Assembly (NCBI GenBank): GCA_905221605.1
Contig: CAJNDS010002421.1
Coordinates: forward strand, 204,926-268,925
Reading direction: 5' to 3'
From: Symbiodinium natans
Taxonomy: Eukaryota > Sar > Dinophyceae > Suessiales > Symbiodiniaceae
DNA length: 64,000 nucleotides
The notes beneath the pieces are model-generated. The model ran no database searches and was not told where the DNA came from. It saw only the letters and a program-made list of their open reading frames with translations. This document shows positions 19,601 through 28,497 of the stretch, piece by piece. The translations under genes were made by a program, and so were the position numbers. The number at the start of each line of letters is the position of its first letter. The first letter of the stretch is position 1.

Positions 19601-22600
19601 TGTCAGGCCGCTCCAGGTTCAGGAAACACATCATCCAGACTGGACATTGCACTGTGCGCCACAGAACCCGCGTACACATACAGCGCTAGAAACAACTCCG
19701 GCTACAGCGCGCAACACTGCAACGGCTGCAACAGCGCAGGCAAAAACAGCGGAACACCTCCTCCGAACAACTGTCGCGCTGAGGAAGATGCCACAATGCC
19801 CCTGTCGCAGCTCGCGCGTGAGACGTTGAGCAATGTCCGTGTGGCACAACGCAGCACGCGACAGCACCATCCGCAAACAGTGCGCTCTGAACATGCCGAC
19901 CACTTCATCCTCTACCAGCAAGACCCGGCGTTCAGCCCTTACTTTCCCTCCCGGTCGCAGCTCGCGCATGAGACGCTGAGCAACGTCCACCTAGGTCTTG
20001 ACGCTAAGAGCTTCCAAGGCCGACAGGAAGCCCAGTCGCAGCTCGCGCATGAGACGCTGAGCAACGTCCTCTTCCTTCCCTGTCAGGCCGCTCCTGATTC
20101 AGGCCGTATCTCATCTGCACCGGACAGTACAACATGCGTCCCGCCGTCCACGCACCAACAGGATGGTCACCTAGGCAGTGGCACAGCCTACGTAAACCAA
20201 TGTTCTGCCAGGGCAGCCGCCATAGCGTCCTTGCCGCAGCTCACTCCCGCGACTTTGAGCAATGTCCTTCCTGCGCGCCGCAGCACGCGCCCTCTAGGCA
20301 CCACTTCTGCATGTCGAATTGGTAGACAGGAAGCCCAGTCGCAGCTCGCGCATGAGACGCAGAGCACTGTCCTCTCCCTTCCACGTCAAGCCACCACTGG
20401 TTTAGGCTATGCCTCATCTGGACTAGACACCAAGCCAAGCGCAGCAGCGCCCCAGTCGCAGCTCAACCATGGTCGACAGGAAGCCCAGTCGCAGCTCGCG
20501 CGTGAGACGCTGAGCATTGTCCTCTCCCTTCCATGTCAGGCCACCACAGATTCAGGCTATGCCGTACCCAGACCCAGACTAGACACTTCGCCAAGCGCCC
20601 CGCTGCCCCTTACACACTGCGCAGAAGCCCACAGTGGAGCAGCCTCTACTCACCGCCGCAACGCCAGAGATGAGGACCCATCACCGCGGCAGCTTGCGCC
20701 AGCCCTTTGCCGCAGTGCGCAACACTGCAACGCACCTGTCACGTTCACCGCTCCTGCGGACCTACTGCTGCATTACCTGCAGACGCAGACGAGCGGACTG
20801 CTCCATTCATGGTTAGCCTACATTACCGCTGCGCTTTTCTCTTTGCTTCTGTGGGGGCTGCAACTACAAGGGGGCGAAAGAAACGCAGATCCGCTAATCC
20901 GTGTAGGAAGATGCATAAGCGGACCTCATGCATACCTGTGGGCAGCCCTGCGCTGCACACAACCACACTGCAGTCCGCCTGAGCAACGTCAGCGTAGTAG
21001 GAATGGGCAACCTGCCAACAGCCCTGCCAGATCGCCTCCCAGCAGCTCCAACATACCTTTCTGGGCCAAACTCCTAGCTGTTGCTTGCCTTTTCACGCCA
21101 GCGCAAAGCATGCAGCCGAGCGGCGCCTTTTCCGTACCGGACCCCTCCCACACTTATGCCGCAACTTCAGTCAGCCAGACAAGGCCCATACCGACGCCCA
21201 GTAGAAGCCACAGCCGCCCCGCCGCGATCTGCTGGACTGAAACAGAACACACCTCGCCCCAAGACAGACTCCATGTCAGCGCAACAAGAACAAGCAACAG
21301 TGGAAATGCCTCTGCTAACCCCAGACCCCCTCGCGGCAGCAACCAGCACGCCGACAGCAACTCCCCAAAGCAGTCCACCCGTAAGGAAGATACGCTTCTA
21401 AACAGCCTGCCGCCGGAACAGAAGCTGAGAGCTTTCTTCCTTGCTGCAACCCTGCTCGACACTCTCTTCGAACACAACCAACAGCAAGCGCCGCCCAAGA
21501 CCGGAGCCGACAAAAGCAAAGCAACAACCGCAGCAAGGCAGCCCTGCGGCCCAAGCCAAGATCCCTATGCGAGTCTCGCCGGGCTAGAGTCTGCGCTCGC
21601 AGGCTGCAAAGAAGCATGGACTGACTTCTGGAGACGGCAGCCCCCGTGCGACCTTCCATGCGGATCCCGCAGCCAACTTCAGGGCCCCCTCCCCTTCTTT
21701 CCAGCCTGTCTCCGTGCGCTTGACATCTACACAGACGGCTCGCACAAGGATTCGCACTGTCCAGGCTGGGCAATAATCCTCGTTGACGGAGTACAGTTTG
21801 GTGAGGAAAAGCAATACGCCGCCTGTGCATACGGTACTGTGAAGGCCATAGCCGACATAGGCCTCTGTAGAGACAACCATCTCTCAAACATCGACGCCGA
21901 GGGAATCCCAGTACTCCTTGCGCTGCTCTGGACGCTTGGGCTTGACATACGCATCCATGTTACCATCTGGACCGACTGTGAGGTCATTGCCACCGCTGCG
22001 AACGGCGCCAGTTCACCTCCTGACGCCAAGGAGAAACAGAGGCGCCTCTGCCCCAGCATCCGACAAGTCATGCAGATCCATGAAGCCAGGACCTCCCCTG
22101 TCCAAGTGCAATGGACCAAAGGACACGTAGGCCAGATCTACAACGAATCCGCCGACGCGCTAGCCAACCACGCCAGAAGCACTGGGGCATGTACAGCCCT
22201 ACCCAAAGCCGTGCTCGCACTCCTGGAACATGAGCTCCTCCCCTGGGCGTGGAGACTACAAGCCCAGACGTCTGCCATTCCCTCACTGCAGGAACTCCTA
22301 AAAGGTGAGTACGAAGAGCGAGAAGCTGCTGCGCCTGCGCACCTGCCTGTTCCCAGAAGCAGCACTACAGCCAGAACGCAGCCCCTACAGCTCAGAGTAG
22401 CCACTTACAACGTGCAGTCCATGCGTGACCGAGGGCCACTCCTCCAAGCCCTTATGAGGCGAGACGGCGTTGCGGTGCTTGGACTGCAAGAGACCAGGTA
22501 CCGAACGGCGTCACTCGGCCAGGGCAAGACGCACATCACTGTGAGTAGCGCGGCCACACCAAGAGGCGAGGGCGGCTGCGCGATCTGGATTGCCAAAGAC

Positions 22601-25600
22601 GCACAGATCGGGCCAGTCCAGATCAAGGATGCTACCGTCCTAATTAGCACAGACAGGCACCTGTTGATCAGGCTGTGCACCGACAAATGGACGGGCTACA
22701 TCCTCTCCGCACATGCGCCCCACACAGGCAAGCCTGCTGAAGAGATTGCCGCCTGGTGGGACGACCTCACCAACAAGCTGAATCCCTATGTCGGTACAGG
22801 ACTACCACTCATATGTTGCATCGATGCTAATGCAAGAGTTGGCGCCACCACATCACAGGCCGTCGGTCCACACGCGAGCGAAGCCGAAAATTTTGCGGGA
22901 GCCTGCCTGCGAAACTTCTGCCACGTGAATGCCTTATGCGCCCCCACTACCTTCCAGGGCATTAAGGGACAGTGCGTCGAGCCCGACACTGACGTGCACA
23001 CATGGGCTTCCAGCCACGGTGACACGCACCGCATCGACTATGTACTCGTGCCGCAGGACTGGCTCAGTCACTGCAGCGAGATACGTATGCACCCTGACTT
23101 CAGTCTCAGGGAGGGGGAAGACCACACCGCAACGTCCCTGAAGATCACCCTCCAAGCTGGCGCCATTTCCAAGCCCAGTCGCGCTCATGCCCGGATCCCT
23201 CTGCTACGTGTTTCCGACACACAACAAGCAGAGGCGCCAATCCCTGCGGCGCTGCAGACTGCCAGCCAAGTGCCCTGGAGTACCAACATACATGACCACG
23301 TTGCCAGAGTTGACGACATGCTTCGTAGCAGCTGCCGAAGTCAGGGACCAAAGCAACACAGAAAGGCGCACATCTCTCAGCACACCTGGAACCTGGTGAG
23401 GTACCGCAGGGAGGCCCGTCATAGGATCAAGGCCGCCCACAATGGTATCCAACGTCTCCGGCAACTCATTTGCTGGAGGGCTTGGAAACTTGGACACATC
23501 AGTGCGGAGTTCATTCGGAAGGTACAGGAATGGCGCGACAGGCAATGCGCCTTACACCGCCGTCATGCCACTGCCATACGTGACACTAGTGTAGCAAGCC
23601 TCATGCTACGAGCTTCTCTGAAACAAGACAGGCTGGACCACTTGGAGGTCCTTGTTGCCAAGTTCCAGGAAGCTGCTAACAAAGGCGCATCGCAGCAGCT
23701 TTACCACGCACTCAAGATATACCGGCCTGCAGGCAAAAAGGTCCACAAGTCCTTTGGACAGCCGCTTACTGTCATGCTCCCTACTGGCAAGCACGCTGAA
23801 ACATTTGCCGAAAAACAGCAGGCGCACAGGGATGTGTTTGCGCAGCAGGAAGCTGGGACCATCCTCACCCCTGCGGAGTACTGCAGCCAAGACGCCCCCA
23901 GTAGAGTGGAGCCCAGTGCTAGGTACCGTCTGACAGACCTCCCAACTCTCTTCCAAGTAGAGCAAGTTGTGCGCGAGGCCAAAGATGGCAAGGCTCCAGG
24001 GCCCTCTGGAATTACTGCAGCCGTGTGGAAATCCTGCCCGACAGGAGCCGCCAAAACACTGCTGCCCATTTTTATGAAAGCCCATATCCGGCTCACCGAG
24101 CCCATACAGTATCGGGGCTGTCAACTCGTTGCTTTTTTCAAGCAGAAAGGCACGCCAACTGACCCTCTGAACTACAGAAGCATCGCGCTCTTTGACCCCG
24201 CGGCGAAGATGCACCACCGGCTGCTGCGCCCTGCTTTGTGCCAGCAACTAGGACACACTGCCCAGCCGTTGCAACAGGGCTGCGTCAGAGGGTCGTCCTC
24301 AAACTCCCTTCACCATTACGTTGCCACGTGGGGAAGGATCTCCAAAGCCAGGGGCGCACCCTGCGCTACGATCTTCCTTGACCTCAGCGCCGCGTACTAC
24401 AGATTGCTGCGAGAGTCTATGTGGCCGACAGCTGCTGACGGCGCCGAAAGCCCCACAGACCAACACGTTGCCTGGATACTTGGGCGCCTGCAGGTGCCCG
24501 CTACACTTATGCACCAGGTTCAGCAGTATGCTCGCAACACTGACCTGCTGGAGCAGGCCCCGGAGCACCTACGCCGCTACGTCAGAGTCATGCTCAGCGG
24601 AACGTACTTCGTACAAGACGGCCTTGAAGGACTTGTCCGTACACACGCCGGCTCAAGGCCGGGCGACGCAATAGCAGATGCCCTCTTTGCGCTTGCTGCT
24701 GCGGACATGCTGCGCGAAGTACAAGAGCACCTCAACTTAAACGGGCAGCCGTGCCCGCTGCCGACGTGGGCCGACGACGTTGCTCTACCGCTGACCTGCG
24801 ACTCTTGCGAGGAAGTCGTCAACACTGTGCAACAGGCGGCTACCGTACTGCACGACAGCTGCACCCGCAGGGCAATGGCACCGAACTACGCTGCCGGCAA
24901 GACGGAGGTTTTGGTATGCCCTACGGGACCAGGATCCAAAAAACTCAAGCGCAGCCTCTTCCGAACTGGGGAAGGCACCATCGAGTTTACCGGTGGGGAT
25001 GGGCGTCACCTCCTTCGTTGCGTGACCAGCTACAAACATCTCGGCAATGTTATCTCAGAGACGGGCGCGGCGCTGCCTGACATCCGGCAAAACCTTGCAG
25101 CGGCGCAGGCTTCCGCTGGACCGCTGACGAAGAAAGTCTTCCGTAACGACAAAGCCCCTTTCGCTACGCGCAGCCTTCTCATGCAAAGCCTCGCTGTTAG
25201 TCGTGCTGTGCACGGTGCTGAGGTTTGGGGGAAACTCAGTAGGCGCGAGTCACATGTATGGCACCATGGACTTGCACGCGTGCTGCGCAAACTCCTGCCA
25301 GAAGACCGTTACACCGGGGACAGCACCTGGGCGGCGTCTGCAGATGTCTTCGGCGCCACTGGGCACCCCAACGCGGAACAATGCTTGTCTGCCGCTAGGC
25401 TCAGGCACCTAGTGCAGATCAGTAGAGGGCAGCATGAGGACCTTTGGCATCTTCTTCAAGTAGAGGCCGCCTGCACCGCCGATGCCTGGCTGCACCTAGT
25501 ACAACGCGATCTTGCGTGGCTTCAGGGGCTTTTCGACCGCGAAGCCACTCCTAGACTGCCGGCAGAGGTCTTCGAAGCCGGAGCAGACAATGCTCACAGC

Positions 25601-26323
25601 CTACGCCAGCTTCATCACCAAATCCGGCGAGGCATGCGCAAAGTCGGGGAGCACAATTGGCATGAATACCAACGCAGCCTGCAAAGTAAGAAAGCCGTCC
25701 CCGGCCCAAGTCCAGCCCCCAGCGAAGCAAGCAGAGTCGAGCTAGAGCATCCTTTCGCTTGTGAGAAATGTCCAGCCGCCTTCTCTACGCGACAGCAGGT
25801 GCGGGCTCACAGGCTTGCTAAGCATGGCCAACGACCTTTGCTAGAAAGCTATGTCGGCGCCAGTCTCTGTACAGTGTGCCTTACGCAGTTCTGGGCCCGC
25901 AGGAGACTCATACGACATGTCACGCATGATTCCAAAACCTGCGGGTGGCAACTTCTGACACGTGCCCGGGCACAGCCCCTTGCAGACCTAAGACAGCGAG
26001 AGCGAGCCAGAGCCATAAAGGCCACTGCCTCAGGTGGCATTCACGCACAGGACCGCCTGCCAGCAGTCAGGGTGCATGGACCCTTGCGCAGGGAAGTGCC
26101 CCCCGACATGCAGATTTCCCCAGACCTCCTAAGCATAGTGCTCGACATAGCTCATGATAGCACACATGCTTGGCCTTTTAGGCTGCGGGTGACCCTGGAC
26201 GAGTATCTCACAGCCAGCCCTGCCACGCAGGCTGTTTTCTTTCAAAGCCTGTCGGAGGCACAGCAACATGTGCTGGAGCGCCTGGTTCAGGCCACTGAAC
26301 AGATCCATACAGGTCAGGGCTAG
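16679..26323 (+). CDS. Retrotransposon B ORF2: repeat region, RNase H, AP-type endonuclease, reverse transcriptase, zinc fingers
   Basis: A 3,214-aa protein from ATG 16679, the first in-frame Met after ORF1; the frame is open back to 15110. Residues about 140-1280 hold some 26 copies of a motif such as SQLARETLSNV encoded by a 37-bp DNA repeat. Two hydrophobic segments follow (about 20790-20870 and 21057-21112). RNase H starts at about 1680 with IYTDGS, IDAEGI, IWTDCE, KGHVG and ESADALA. The endonuclease (about 1904-2157) has YNVQS, LQETR, SAHAP, DANAR, RIDYV and EDHT. The reverse transcriptase (about 2427-2770) has GKAPGPSGI, FLDLSAAYY, GSRPGDAIADALFA and TWADD. Two Cys/His fingers lie at about 3025-3090 (CEKCPAAF...H...H and CTVCLTQF). 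No break was seen. Confidence 0.85.
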   Translation: MMPSRPCPQCNGQLPQGAGDLACRANIEHSLESLSERVYTSTSGHPRSINLRPPVFKQPAGRPPPLTRAPDTYYHGLGFPSINTRINPSQSKGHGNPHCVSRPQGAVFLACQAHQHAEPAVLTAGSFEAYCRARAAVTAPQSQLAPVTPSNVPLAQRRKRQHDAPTPTDCADPRLHCLQTLRTRHNYTSRSQLACKTLSIVPLGNTSASSPGRQESQSQLARETLSIVPSLSCQAALGTGHAPSRLDITPCATQSVCTNSARNRSDCNARHCNNAGKNNGAPPPNNCHAEEDATIPLSQLAPETLSNVRVAQCSTRQNHPQTVHTEHANHLNRQDLAFSPLFPSRSQLAHETLSNVHPGPDDKSAQGRQEAQSQLARETLSNVLSLPCQACQAPPVSGRVPFELDSATRAPSSTYRQGGHIGTNCGTTYPNHCSAKATAAAPQSQLEPVTLSNAPPACHSTRPFGATFAYRYGRQEAQSQLAHETQSIVLSLPRQATTGLSFVSTGLDIKPSDTAPQSQLAPVTLSNVPLVCHSTRPPGTAPAYNHGRQEAQSQLAHETQSIVPSLPRQATTGLSFVSTGLDIKPSDAAPQSQLAPVTLSNVPPVCHNTRPPGTAPAYNHGQQEAQLQHARETLSIVLSFPCQAAPGSGNTSSRLDTTPCETLPTCTHSARNNTGYSAQRCNSAGKNSGTPPPNSCRAEEEDATMPLSQLTPETLSNARVAQRNTRQYHPQTVRSEHADHFILYRQDPSFSPNFPSWSQLARETLSNVHLGLDAKTFQGRQEAQSQLAHEKLSNVLSLPCQAPLNSGRIPPEPDSATCVPPSTHQQGGHIGSGTAYINPSSARAAAIASMSQPTPATLSHVPPAHRSMRPPGTTLACRYGRREAQSQLARETQSFILSLPRQATIGLGYALSELDTRPSDTAPQSQLAPVTLSTVPLARHSTRPPGTTLAYNHGRQEARSQLARETLSLVLSPPCQAAPGSGNTSSRLDIALCATEPAYTYSARNNSGYSAQHCNGCNSAGKNSGTPPPNNCRAEEDATMPLSQLARETLSNVRVAQRSTRQHHPQTVRSEHADHFILYQQDPAFSPYFPSRSQLAHETLSNVHLGLDAKSFQGRQEAQSQLAHETLSNVLFLPCQAAPDSGRISSAPDSTTCVPPSTHQQDGHLGSGTAYVNQCSARAAAIASLPQLTPATLSNVLPARRSTRPLGTTSACRIGRQEAQSQLAHETQSTVLSLPRQATTGLGYASSGLDTKPSAAAPQSQLNHGRQEAQSQLARETLSIVLSLPCQATTDSGYAVPRPRLDTSPSAPLPLTHCAEAHSGAASTHRRNARDEDPSPRQLAPALCRSAQHCNAPVTFTAPADLLLHYLQTQTSGLLHSWLAYITAALFSLLLWGLQLQGGERNADPLIRVGRCISGPHAYLWAALRCTQPHCSPPEQRQRSRNGQPANSPARSPPSSSNIPFWAKLLAVACLFTPAQSMQPSGAFSVPDPSHTYAATSVSQTRPIPTPSRSHSRPAAICWTETEHTSPQDRLHVSATRTSNSGNASANPRPPRGSNQHADSNSPKQSTRKEDTLLNSLPPEQKLRAFFLAATLLDTLFEHNQQQAPPKTGADKSKATTAARQPCGPSQDPYASLAGLESALAGCKEAWTDFWRRQPPCDLPCGSRSQLQGPLPFFPACLRALDIYTDGSHKDSHCPGWAIILVDGVQFGEEKQYAACAYGTVKAIADIGLCRDNHLSNIDAEGIPVLLALLWTLGLDIRIHVTIWTDCEVIATAANGASSPPDAKEKQRRLCPSIRQVMQIHEARTSPVQVQWTKGHVGQIYNESADALANHARSTGACTALPKAVLALLEHELLPWAWRLQAQTSAIPSLQELLKGEYEEREAAAPAHLPVPRSSTTARTQPLQLRVATYNVQSMRDRGPLLQALMRRDGVAVLGLQETRYRTASLGQGKTHITVSSAATPRGEGGCAIWIAKDAQIGPVQIKDATVLISTDRHLLIRLCTDKWTGYILSAHAPHTGKPAEEIAAWWDDLTNKLNPYVGTGLPLICCIDANARVGATTSQAVGPHASEAENFAGACLRNFCHVNALCAPTTFQGIKGQCVEPDTDVHTWASSHGDTHRIDYVLVPQDWLSHCSEIRMHPDFSLREGEDHTATSLKITLQAGAISKPSRAHARIPLLRVSDTQQAEAPIPAALQTASQVPWSTNIHDHVARVDDMLRSSCRSQGPKQHRKAHISQHTWNLVRYRREARHRIKAAHNGIQRLRQLICWRAWKLGHISAEFIRKVQEWRDRQCALHRRHATAIRDTSVASLMLRASLKQDRLDHLEVLVAKFQEAANKGASQQLYHALKIYRPAGKKVHKSFGQPLTVMLPTGKHAETFAEKQQAHRDVFAQQEAGTILTPAEYCSQDAPSRVEPSARYRLTDLPTLFQVEQVVREAKDGKAPGPSGITAAVWKSCPTGAAKTLLPIFMKAHIRLTEPIQYRGCQLVAFFKQKGTPTDPLNYRSIALFDPAAKMHHRLLRPALCQQLGHTAQPLQQGCVRGSSSNSLHHYVATWGRISKARGAPCATIFLDLSAAYYRLLRESMWPTAADGAESPTDQHVAWILGRLQVPATLMHQVQQYARNTDLLEQAPEHLRRYVRVMLSGTYFVQDGLEGLVRTHAGSRPGDAIADALFALAAADMLREVQEHLNLNGQPCPLPTWADDVALPLTCDSCEEVVNTVQQAATVLHDSCTRRAMAPNYAAGKTEVLVCPTGPGSKKLKRSLFRTGEGTIEFTGGDGRHLLRCVTSYKHLGNVISETGAALPDIRQNLAAAQASAGPLTKKVFRNDKAPFATRSLLMQSLAVSRAVHGAEVWGKLSRRESHVWHHGLARVLRKLLPEDRYTGDSTWAASADVFGATGHPNAEQCLSAARLRHLVQISRGQHEDLWHLLQVEAACTADAWLHLVQRDLAWLQGLFDREATPRLPAEVFEAGADNAHSLRQLHHQIRRGMRKVGEHNWHEYQRSLQSKKAVPGPSPAPSEASRVELEHPFACEKCPAAFSTRQQVRAHRLAKHGQRPLLESYVGASLCTVCLTQFWARRRLIRHVTHDSKTCGWQLLTRARAQPLADLRQRERARAIKATASGGIHAQDRLPAVRVHGPLRREVPPDMQISPDLLSIVLDIAHDSTHAWPFRLRVTLDEYLTASPATQAVFFQSLSEAQQHVLERLVQATEQIHTGQG
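17098..20520 (+). repeat. About 26 dispersed copies of a 37-bp motif within ORF2
   Basis: Core CAGTCGCAGCTCGCGC, then [G/C/A]TGAGACGCTGAGCA and GTCC, spaced about 80-245 bp. Copies near 17569, 18799 and 19803 start similar blocks of about 1.0-1.2 kb, so a higher-order repeat is present. One copy near 20454 is truncated. Differences fall mainly on codon positions that change the residue (CGT/CAT/CCC, GAG/GTG, CTG/CAG), so identity is kept at the DNA level. Confidence 0.85.
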
Positions 26324-26424
26324 GACGCTTCCTTTCTAATTAATACCAAAGCTGCATGTTTTTGCTTTTGGCCTGTAAGCGCCAATCCCGACGTTCACTG
26401 AACTTTGACGCAGTCCGATCCGAT

Positions 26425-26925
26425 CCCTAAACCCTAAACTAACCCAAAACCCTAACCCTAAACCCCAGCAGGGAATGTTTGGGGTGGACTTCCCATTTTC
26501 GTCCAGAAGCCCAGCAGACTGCCATGAGTGTTGACTGCCATGAGTGTTGGTTGGCTTTAGGGGTTTAGGGGTTGGGGTTTTGCGAGAAGTTTTCAGAACC
26601 CAGGTATCACGAACGGCTGACGCAATTCTTAGCGTTTTTACTTTTTGTTGGGTTTAGGGCATTTCGGGTTTAGGGTTTCGGGTTTGGGGCTTCGGGTTTT
26701 AGGGTTTCGAGTTTTAGGGTTTAGAGTTCGGGGTCTTGGGTTTAGGGGGAAGGATGTCCTCCGCCCTGATGCTGCCAAGGCCCTGCTCGGGCGATGGCAC
26801 GTTGCGGAAGACGCCGTGCTCCCCTGAAGTCGGGGGGAGGGGTTCCACTCCTACAAAGGAGGGTCATTGGGTTCATACACTACAGCCTACACCCAAGCAC
26901 AACATCCTCAAACTCCCCGCAATAC
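26425..26925. repeat. Short C-rich array and decayed telomere-like spacer
   Basis: CCCTAAA units lie at 26425-26462. Unique sequence follows with a duplicated TGACTGCCATGAGTGTTG (26518-26550), then decayed G-rich repeats (26640-26750). No supported gene. Confidence 0.6.
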
Positions 26926-27090
26926 CCTAAGCCCTAAGCCCTAAGCCCTAAGCCCTAAGCCCTAAGCCCTAAGCCCTAAGCCCTAAGCCCTAAGCCCTAA
27001 GCCCTAAGCCCTAAGCCCTAAGCCCTAAGCCCCAAGCCCTAAGCCCTAAGCCCGAAGCCCTAAGCCCGAAGCCCTAAGCACCCTAAACCC
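26926..27090. repeat. (CCCTAAG)n variant array
   Basis: About 20 units of the TTAGGGC-type variant, nearly uniform, then CCCGAAG variants and a CCCTAAACCC end. Confidence 0.95.
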
Positions 27091-27102
27091 TACTCAGCCC
27101 AG

Positions 27103-27201
27103 ACTGCTCAAGAGGTACATCTGGAAATCCTGGACCGTGCGAGATGGGATGTGCCTTCACATTCGGTGCGCCACAACCTGGGTGTAGCGACAAACACTTA
27201 A
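27103..27201 (+). CDS. Candidate exon between C-rich and G-rich arrays
   Basis: After CAGCCCAG the frame is open for 32 codons (TAQEVHLEILDRARWDVPS at the start) to a TAA at 27199-27201, just before AAG|GTTTAG. An alternative donor lies at 27182 (GTGTAG). If the TAA is real it is a last exon. Product not recognised. Confidence 0.4.
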   Translation, partial: TAQEVHLEILDRARWDVPSHSVRHNLGVATNT

Positions 27202-27202
27202 G

Positions 27203-27306
27203 GTTTAGGGCTTAGGGTTTAGGGTTCAGGGTCAAGGATTTTGGGTTTAGGGCTTAGGGTTAGGGTTCAGGGTTTAGGGTTTAGGGTGTAGGCCTTAGGG
27301 TTTGGA
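27203..27306. repeat. G-rich TTTAGGG-type array
   Basis: Mixed TTTAGGG, CTTAGGG and TTCAGGG units downstream of the island. Confidence 0.85.
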
Positions 27307-27326
27307 TGGTAAGCTGTTGCTCACAG

Positions 27327-27435
27327 GGCATGAAATTGAATGAGTGGAGGGACCCTGACGATGATGAAGCCGAGCAGCCACGGGCATGCGCCTGCGCCGA
27401 CAAGTTCTTCATGCCTGCCCGCATTTTTTTGCAAG
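27327..27435 (+). CDS. Candidate exon
   Basis: After GTTGCTCACAG the frame is open with GMKLNEWRDPDDDEAEQP, then CACADKFFMPARIFLQDVA. A GATG|GTAAG sequence sits 18 bp upstream. The right border is uncertain (GTTGCAG at 27436). Here the G-rich array is on the left, unlike most islands. Confidence 0.3.
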
Positions 27436-27720
27436 ATGTTGCAGCTAAGCCCAGAGCCCTAAACCCTAAACCCTAAGCCCAGGGAGTTTCCTCTATGCAC
27501 CCAACTACCTACTGCATCGCTCCCACTTGCCCCCGAAACCTGCCTCCCAACCCCTAAACCCCAAAACGATCTCTACCACCTGAGCACAAACATAGCCCCC
27601 AAGCCAAAAACCTCCAGTTCCTAAGCCCGAAGCCCCAAACCCTCAGCCCTAAACCCTAAGCCCTAAACCCTAAACCCTAAACCTTAAACCCTAAACCCTA
27701 AACCCTAAACCCTAAACCCA
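27436..27720. repeat. C-rich arrays with unique spacer
   Basis: CCCTAAA units at 27455-27480 and 27640-27720 flank about 150 bp of C-rich unique sequence. Confidence 0.8.
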
Positions 27721-27817
27721 ATGGCGCCGAAGCCCCAGCCTGTGGGGCGCGTGCGAAGGGCCCCGAAGGTCGCCGAAGGCCTCGTGGGCGGGATCTGGGC
27801 GGCAGGCTGTAGAAGGG
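27721..27817 (+). CDS. Candidate first exon
   Basis: An ATG follows the C-rich array directly and opens 32 codons (MAPKPQPVGRVRRAPKVAEG at the start) up to GGGG|GTTTAG at 27818. The other frames are also GC-rich, so the assignment is tentative. Confidence 0.25.
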
Positions 27818-28009
27818 GTTTAGGGTTTAGGGTTTAGGGTTTAGGGTTTAGGGCTTGGGGTTTCGGTATTAGGGGTTTAGGGTTTAGGGTTTGGGGTTTG
27901 GGGTTTATGGTGTCTGGCTTACAAGATTGAGATGTGCAGGGCTTATCGACTTCTTGTTCAATACTTCTTGCTGGAGGCTTATGGGATTGAGAGGAATGTC
28001 CAACCCTAA
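27818..28009. repeat. (TTTAGGG)n array and spacer
   Basis: G-rich heptamers to about 27905, then about 100 bp unique sequence. Confidence 0.85.
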
Positions 28010-28249
28010 ACCCCCAAAACCCCAAAACCCCAAAACCCCAAAACCCCAAAACCCCAAAACCCCAAAACCCCAAAACCCCAAAACCCCAAAACCCCAAAAA
28101 CCCCAAAACCCCAAAACCCCAAAACCCCAAAACCCCAAAACCCCAAAACTCCAAAACCCCAAAACCCCAAAACCCCAAAACCCAAAACCCCAAAAACCCC
28201 AAAACCCCAAAACCCCAAAACCCCAAAACCCCAAAACCCCAAAACCCCC
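28010..28249. repeat. (CCCCAAAA)n array
   Basis: About 29 near-perfect octamers C4A4, the repeat known from spirotrich ciliate telomeres. It lies inside a region otherwise of CCCTAAA type. Low-complexity ORFs across it are artefacts. Confidence 0.95.
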
Positions 28250-28497
28250 TAAAACCCCTAAACCCCTAAACCCTAACCCCTAAACCCCTAAAACCCCTAA
28301 ACCCCCCCTAAACCCCTAAACCCCTAAACCCCTAACCCCTAAAAACCCCCTAAACCCCTAACCCCTAAACCCCTAAACCCCTAAACCCTAAACCCCTAAC
28401 CCCTAAACCCTAAACCCTAAACCCAAAACCCCTAAACCCCTAAACCCCTAAACCCCCCTAAACCCTAAACCCGAAACCCTAAACCCTAAACCCTGAA
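28250..28497. repeat. CCCCTAAA/CCCTAAA mixed array
   Basis: C-rich repeats with variable numbers of C and A. Confidence 0.9.

Larger units (their letters stand above)
14875..26424 (+). mobile_element. Non-LTR (LINE-type) retrotransposon B, apparently full length
   Basis: About 11.5 kb between C-rich telomere-type arrays, in the same orientation as element A 1.3 kb upstream. It has ORF1 (15099-16211), ORF2 (16679-26323) and a 3' tail of about 100 bp without poly(A), ending CCGATCCGATCCC against the array. ORF2 domain order equals that of element A, but the sequence differs widely, so this is a separate family. Both ORFs are open. Confidence 0.8.

Noticed and set aside
17088-19990. Minus-strand ORFs with repeated ASHARAATG
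   Set aside because: They are the reverse reading of the 37-bp repeat in element B.
17098-20520. CRISPR-like array from the 37-bp repeat
   Set aside because: Spacing varies from about 80 to 245 bp, repeats vary, the spacers themselves recur, the stretch is inside a long ORF and there are no cas genes.
27834-28283. ORFs of Gly/Phe/Trp/Leu or Pro/Lys/Asn repeats
   Set aside because: They are translations of the CCCCAAAA array.
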